A stretch of DNA of 64,000 bases, taken from Clusia tigrina (lineage: Eukaryota; Arthropoda; Insecta; Diptera; Clusiidae). Positions 61,254-64,000 of the stretch are shown piece by piece (positions within the stretch are counted from its first letter, which is position 1; every line of letters begins with the position of its first letter). Under the pieces are notes generated by a model, which saw nothing but the letters and a program-made list of their open reading frames with translations, did no database searches and was not told where the DNA came from. Made by a program: the position numbers and the translations under genes. The stretch lies in NCBI GenBank assembly GCA_920105625.2, contig CAKKTE020000347.1:310001-374000 (forward strand). The letters are read 5' to 3'.

Positions 61254-64000
61254 CCTCTTGTCAATTGACGCTATCGGTCAAAGCTATGCTACCCTTGAGT
61301 CCCAAATCAAACACTGATAAAACTTCAAATGGCCCTAACTTCTATACGGTACGTCCTACGCCTATCAAAGTTTGCAACATACAAATGCTTGTAACTTTTT
61401 ATCGGAGCGTCATAAAACCTTGAAATTTTGTAACAATAAAGTACTCGAGCCTCTTGTCAATTTAAGCTATCGCACAAAGCTACCGCTACCCTTGAGTCCC
61501 AAATCAAACTCTGATAAAACTTCAAATGGCCCTAACTTCTATACGGTACGTCCTACACTTAGCAAACTTTGCAACATACAAATGCTTGTAACTTTTTAAT
61601 GCAGCGTCATAAAACCTTGAAATTTTGTAACAATAAAATACTCGAGCCTCTTGTCAATTTAAGCTATCGCTCAAAGCTATGCTACCCTTGATTCTCAAGT
61701 CAAACGCTGAGAAAAATTCAAACGGGCCTAACTTCTATACAGTACGTCCTACACCTATCAAAGTTTGCAACATACAAATGCTTGTAACTTTTTACTGGAG
61801 CGTCATAAAACCTTGAAATTTTGTAACAATAAAGTACTCGAGCCTCTTTTCAATTTAAGCTATCGCTCAATGCTATGATACCGTTGAGTCCCAAATCAAA
61901 CACTGATAAAACTTCAAATGGCCCTAACTTCTATACGGTACGTCCTACACCTATCAAAGTTTGCAACATACAAATGCTGGTAACTTTTTACTGGAGCGTC
62001 ATAAAACCTTGAAATTTTGTAACAATAAAGACCTCGAGCCTCTGTTCAATTTTAACTATCGCTCAAAGCTATGCTACCCTTGAGTCCCAAATCAAATAAT
62101 GATAAAACTTCAAATGGCCCTAACTTCTATACGGTACGTCCTACATCTATCAATGTTTGCAACATACAATTGCTTGTAACTTTTTACTGGAGCGTCATAA
62201 AACCTTGAAATTTTGTAACAATATAGTACTCGAGCCTCTTGTCAATTTAAGCTATCGCTCAAAGCTATGCTACCCTTGAGTTCCAAATCAAACACTGCTA
62301 AAACTGCAAATGGCCCTAACTTATATACGGTACGTCCTACGGCTATCAAAGTTTGCAACATACAAATGCTTGTAACTTTTTACCGGAGCGCCATAAAACC
62401 TTGAAATTTTGTAACAATAAAGTACTCGAGCCTCTTGTCAATTTAAGATATCGCTCAAAGCTATGCTACCCTTGAGTCCAAAATCAAACACTTATAAAAT
62501 TTCAAATGTCCCTAACTTCTATACGGTACGTCCTACACCTATCAAAGTTTGCAACATACAAATGCTTGTAACTTTTTACTGGAGCGTCATAAAACCTTGA
62601 AGTTTTGTAACAATAAAGTACTCGAGCCTCTTGTCAATTTAAGATATCGCTCAAAGCTATGCTACCCTTGAGTCCCAAATCAAACTCTGATAGAACTTCA
62701 AATGGCCCTAACTTCTATACGGTACGTCCTACACTTATCAAACTTTGCAACATACAAATGCTTGTAACTTTTTACTGCAGCGTCATAAAACCTTGAAATT
62801 TTGTAACAATAAAGACCTCGAGCCTCTGTTCAATTTAAGCTATCGCTCAAATCTATGCTACCCTTGAGTCCCAAATCAAACACTGATAAAATTTCAAATG
62901 GCCCTAACTTCTATACGGTACGTCCTACACCTATCAACGTATGCAACATACAAATGCTTGTAACTTTTTACTGGAGCGTCATAAAACCTTGAAATTTTGT
63001 AACAATAAAGTTCTCGAGCCTCTTCTCAATTTATGTTGTCGCTCAAAGCTATGCTACCCTTGAGTCCCAAGTCAAACACTGATAAAATTTCAAATGGCCC
63101 TAACTTCTATACGGTACGTCCTAGACCTTTCAAAGTTTGCAACATACAAATGCTTGTAACTTTTTACTGGAGCGTCATAAAACCTTGAAGTTTTGTAACA
63201 ATAAAGTACTCGAGCCTCTTGTCAATTTAAGCTATCGCTCAAAGCTATGCTACCCTTGAGTTCCAAATCAAACACTGCTAAAACTTCAAATGGCCCTAAC
63301 TTCCATACGGTACGTCCTACGCCTATCAAAGTTTGCAACATACAAATGCTTGTAACTTTTTACCGGAGCGCTATAAAACCTTGAAATTTTGTAACAATAA
63401 AGTACTTCAGCCTCTTGTCAATTTAAGCTATCGCTCAAAGCTATGCTACCCTTGAGTCCCAAATCAAACACTGATAAAACTTCAAATGGCCCTAACTTCT
63501 ATACGGTACGTCCTACACTTATCAAACTTTGCAACATAAAAATGCTTGTAACTTTTTACTGGAGCGTCATAAAACCTTGAAATTTTGTAACAATAAAGTA
63601 CTCGAGCCTCTTGTCAATTTAATCTATCGCTCAAAGCTATGCTACCCTTGAGTCTCAAATCAAAAACTGATAAACGTCAAACGGCCCTAACTTCTATACA
63701 GTACGTCCTACACCTATCAAAGTTTGCAACATACAAATGCTTGTAACATTTTACTGGAGCGTCATAAAACCTTGAAATGTTGTAACAATAAAGTACTCGA
63801 GTCTCTTGTCAATTTAAGGTATCGCTCAAAGCTATGCTACCCTTGAGTCCCAAATCAAACACTGATAAAACTTCAAATGGCCCTAACTTCTATACGGTAC
63901 GTCCTACACCTATCAAAGTTTGCAACATACAAATGCTTGTAACTTTTTACTGGAGCGTCTTAAAACCTTGAAATTTTGTAACAATAAAGACCTCAAGCCT
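61254..64000 (+). repeat. HOR-D copy 2, cut by the window end (14 units and 3 bases)
   Basis: It matches copy 1 at a 4,900-bp offset except for units 62039-62822, which are replaced by other HOR-D unit types. One has 'ctgctaaaactgcaaatgg', like 60079, and one has 'caaatgtccc', close to 60275. The last complete unit ends at 63997, and the final bases 'cct' begin the next, so the array continues beyond the window. Confidence 0.85.

Larger units (their letters stand above)
1..64000. repeat. 196-bp tandem satellite array filling the window (333 units)
   Basis: Unit starts recur every 196 bp from base 1 to base 63998. Where the step differs, an indel can be seen: 35 bp (11 times), 66 bp (12 times), 79 bp (once), and events of 6, 4, 3, 2 or 1 bp. 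Adding these back gives 65,268 bp, exactly 333 x 196, so no base is left for inserted non-satellite DNA. All units read in the same direction; I saw no inversion. Every unit keeps landmarks such as 'ctatgctacccttgag', 'caaatggccctaac', 'gcaacatacaaatgcttg' and 'ctcgag', with point variants. No gene, RNA gene or transposon is visible. Known biology: arrays of this kind and unit length are typical of eukaryotic centromeric or heterochromatic satellites. A centromeric location is inference; the species is not identifiable from the sequence. Confidence 0.98.

Noticed and set aside
1..64000. CRISPR array
   Set aside because: The repeats abut head to tail with no unique spacers, the unit is 196 bp and no cas genes are present.
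1..64000. Primate alpha satellite or another array with a CENP-B box
   Set aside because: The unit length is 196, not 171 bp, and no TTCG followed at the right distance by CGGG was found. The only 'cggg' occurrences noticed ('aaacgggcc', near 56821 and 61721) lack the left half.
1..64000. Telomeric repeats, rDNA spacer, tRNA or rRNA genes
   Set aside because: No TTAGGG- or TTTAGGG-type runs, no rRNA-like conserved stretches and no cloverleaf with A and B boxes are visible in the monomer.
1..64000. Assembly artefact producing false tandem copies
   Set aside because: It cannot be excluded from sequence alone, but copy-specific substitutions and private indels in each HOR copy argue that they are real rather than duplicated contigs. 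Long-read coverage would settle it.

Overview
The whole window is one uninterrupted tandem satellite array. The basic unit is 196 bp, about 37% G+C, always head to tail and always in the same orientation. I followed the unit start (the 'cctc' after the XhoI-like 'ctcgag') across all 64 kb. The window equals 333 units minus a net 1,271 bp, and every base of that shortfall is explained by indels I could place: eleven 35-bp deletions, twelve 66-bp deletions, one 79-bp deletion and a few events of 1 to 6 bp. No room is left for a transposon, gene, RNA gene or unique spacer. I see no protein-coding gene. The short open frames (up to about 88 codons) are read-through of satellite units.

This is eukaryotic DNA of the kind found in centromeres, pericentromeres or other heterochromatic blocks. 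I cannot name the species. It is not the 171-bp primate alpha satellite and shows no CENP-B box. A plant is a plausible guess but is not proven by the sequence.

The array is a mosaic of higher-order repeat (HOR) families. HOR-A (1-12229) is four adjacent copies of an inferred 15-unit parent carrying two 35-bp-deletion junctions; the copies have 24, 13, 14 and 13 units. After a short transition (12230-13209) comes a tandem pair of 11-unit, 2,121-bp repeats (13210-17451). Next are two 7-unit, 1,372-bp copies (17648-20391) and an irregular stretch (20392-22543). HOR-B (22544-36842) has copies of 18, 23 and 18 units with a shared 7-unit core and local dimer amplification. HOR-C (37235 to about 53357) is marked by a 66-bp-deletion junction and has copies of 16, 16, 11, 13 and 13 units plus a partial one. 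A scrambled junction (53358-56359) leads into HOR-D, a 25-unit repeat (56360-61253) whose second copy runs off the window end.

Nothing here works together as genes do. The information in the window is evolutionary: recurrent deletion junctions, recombinant units at crossover points and an old 56-bp duplication inside the monomer show how the array grew by unequal exchange and segmental duplication.
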